Shown one piece after another: positions 62,061 to 64,000 of a DNA stretch of 64,000 nucleotides. Origin of the DNA: Ifrita kowaldi (lineage: Eukaryota; Chordata; Aves; Passeriformes; Cinclosomatidae); assembly GCA_013398055.1 (NCBI GenBank), contig VZRS01007522.1:65230-129229 (forward strand), given 5' to 3'. A program made the translations under genes and the position numbers. Below the pieces are notes generated by a model, which did no database searches, was not told the DNA's origin, and saw nothing but the letters and a program-made list of their open reading frames with translations. Within the stretch, counting starts at the first letter, position 1, and each line of letters opens with the position of its first letter.

Positions 62061-64000
62061 CTCTTCCACACATGCTTTGGCCAGGCACAAGAGAGATTCA
62101 CAAATGTAGAATACCACCAAGATGCAATTGTCTACTTGCTGGTGCCAGCATTTGACTCCCAATTAGACATAATTTTTAACTGAGTATAGAAGCTGTGAGG
62201 CAGCACAGATCCACTCCTGCAAAATGAGATCTTTAGTTGCTCTAAACCAGTGATGAGACCCAGCATGTTTTAGAGACAACTGGGATTTTGAAAATGAAGC
62301 CCAAACAAAACAAATGACTTTTTAATTCCTAGTTTCAAGAAAGAATGGTTGATTCACAGCTGAGGTTGTGAACTGACTGGTGTCCTACACATCAATCCAA
62401 AGAATGAAACTGGAATTTGTGAGTTACACTGAAGGTCCCGTCTGCCTCAGCTCCTGATGATCTTTCATCAGTTTTGGTAGCAGACTACTACTTTTAATGG
62501 ATGTGTCACAGGGCGTCCTGTGAGACAGGAAATCACAGGGAATCCCAGAAAAGTGCCATTGTGTACATTCCTGGAACAACTCATTTAATATAGAAAAAAG
62601 CTCTCAGCAAAGAACGTGTAGTGCCAGCCAGGTTGCACTCACTACCAGTGTGGTACAGATTCTCACTGGGTACACACAATCTTTGCAGGTAAGTACCCTG
62701 AGGCAAATTTATCTGCAACACATGTATTTGGTGGGCACTGCAGGGTGACACACACATGATCTGTTCAGCACCTCGCAGGTCCAAATCCCTGGTGCCAGAC
62801 AATTTACAGGGTGGTTTGCCCTCCTCTCTGAACACAATGTGGATTCTATAGCTGCGTTCCCACCAAAATACATTGAAGTGCCATTAGGAAGCACATACCT
62901 ACTGAAAAGTCTGTTTGAAACACAAGAGTCTCAAACTACTTGAGCATACCTGTGTAAACTACTGAAAACAAAACAGGTGCCTTATGGATTGCAGAAAAGA
63001 CCAATGTCCCTGAATCCATAGTGCTGGCAGTCTGTATAAATAAATGAAAATAATTTCAAAATATTACAACTCTCCTTACTATAATAAATCATTCATAAAC
63101 AATTTAGATGGCTTTGTTGCTTAGTCTTTGTATGTTTTGGCTTTTCACAATCTGGCTGCACAACTGAGAAGAAACGAGTACAATACAGCACTTTTGCACC
63201 ACTCTAGAAGTGTTGATAAACATTTAACTGGAAGCAAATATACCCTGTGGAGCTACACTGTCAACTTATGAACTGCTATGGAGAGTGAGGTATGTAATTC
63301 AGAATAAGACTCTGAGATTTTTTAAAGATATATTTGCTTTTCCATTTGTTTCTAGGGATTTTGGTGGTGTTGTTGTTGAAGGATTTCATACCTTCATTCC
63401 TTAAATTAAATATATGTTGCCTTGACTCATTTTATTCCAGGGCCTTTTTTCACACCTCTACCAATGTCAAAGGGCCTCCTTATGGATATAAATGTGATTT
63501 GCTACCATAAAAATATCCAATTGCTAAGCACAACAACAACTTTTATCTGTGCTATAAAATCCAAAAGCCTTACTGCATCACAGGCATGCCCCAGAGAGAC
63601 AAAGCAGAGACAGGATCTGAGTGTGTTTTAACACCCACTGAGATGAATCAGTTAAAATACATTGTGTATTATTGTATGATTACTGCAGAGTCTCTCTTTA
63701 GCATAAAGTTAAGCTTGCTTGTAAACTTTAATTGTGTACATGTTAGTTTAGTAATTTCTTACAGTATAAATTCATCTTCAATAACCTGACTTTAGAATAT
63801 TTGGTTTAGCAATAATAGGATTAACCTTATAGTATCTATATTTTAAAAGAACTGACTTCCTCCTGGAATCACTTTGCTCATAACAATTTAAACATAGAAA
63901 TACATACACTGAAATTTCACAATAGTGACAGGACTATCCTGATGTTTAACAGATAAAGTTTCAGCCAGGGACACTGATGCACTGAGAATTCTCTGTGTAG

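Larger units (their letters stand above)
54593..64000. other. Intergenic, upstream of CREBL2, no gene recognised
   Basis: No coding sequence or RNA gene recognised. It holds a short TA run (about 55553-55564), the poly-T tract at 55887-55960, a CR1 fragment at 59111-59245, a 15-bp duplication at 59287-59316 and a compositionally odd stretch at about 61690-62060. In human the next gene in this direction is DUSP16, but nothing here resembles it. Confidence 0.55.

Noticed and set aside
1..64000. CRISPR array, operon, prophage or other microbial system
   Set aside because: The intron-containing vertebrate genes, CR1 elements and CpG islands show this is avian nuclear DNA. The only direct repeats are short tandem units without spacers.

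Overview
The window is vertebrate nuclear DNA, almost certainly from a bird. It has intron-split genes with GT/AG splice sites, long non-coding stretches, CpG-rich promoter patches and several CR1 LINE fragments of the avian type. Short N runs (positions 2578, 14994-15019, 20969, 53864) mark it as a draft assembly. There are no bacterial-style operons, CRISPR arrays or phage genes.

Two protein-coding genes can be supported, and they converge. GPR19, an orphan class A GPCR, lies on the + strand with its whole coding sequence in one exon (29922-31154). CREBL2, a small bZIP protein, lies on the - strand in four coding exons between 53412 and 43098. In the human genome (12p13, from general knowledge) the same two genes are neighbours and converge, so this block of synteny is kept.

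Layout. 1-20.85 kb: no recognisable coding sequence; three CpG-rich patches (about 6.36-6.62, 9.04-9.40 and 13.66-13.93 kb), a nested hairpin at 17.75 kb and a CR1 3' end at 18.36 kb. 20.86-21.26 kb: a CpG island ending in a strong splice donor, a candidate non-coding first exon of GPR19. 21.26-29.89 kb: the probable intron ahead of the GPR19 coding exon. 31.2-41.8 kb: intergenic DNA with a CR1 copy. 41.8-43.1 kb: probable CREBL2 3' UTR. 45.1-53.4 kb: CREBL2 intron 1, with two CR1 fragments and a probable 552-bp solo LTR. 53.2-54.0 kb: CREBL2 CpG-island promoter with three ZNF143/THAP11-type motifs, YY1-type sites and CCAAT boxes. 54.3-54.6 kb: three identical 104-bp tandem units. 54.6-64 kb: no gene found; a long poly-T tract, a CR1 fragment and a compositionally odd segment near 61.7-62.1 kb.

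The two genes act separately: GPR19 is a membrane receptor and CREBL2 a nuclear regulator, and nothing in the sequence links them functionally. I found no undescribed multi-gene system. The items most worth checking are regulatory or structural: the unassigned CpG islands, the X-box-like pair at 20.9 kb, the CREBL2 promoter motif cluster, the 104-bp tandem array and the near-empty last coding exon of CREBL2.
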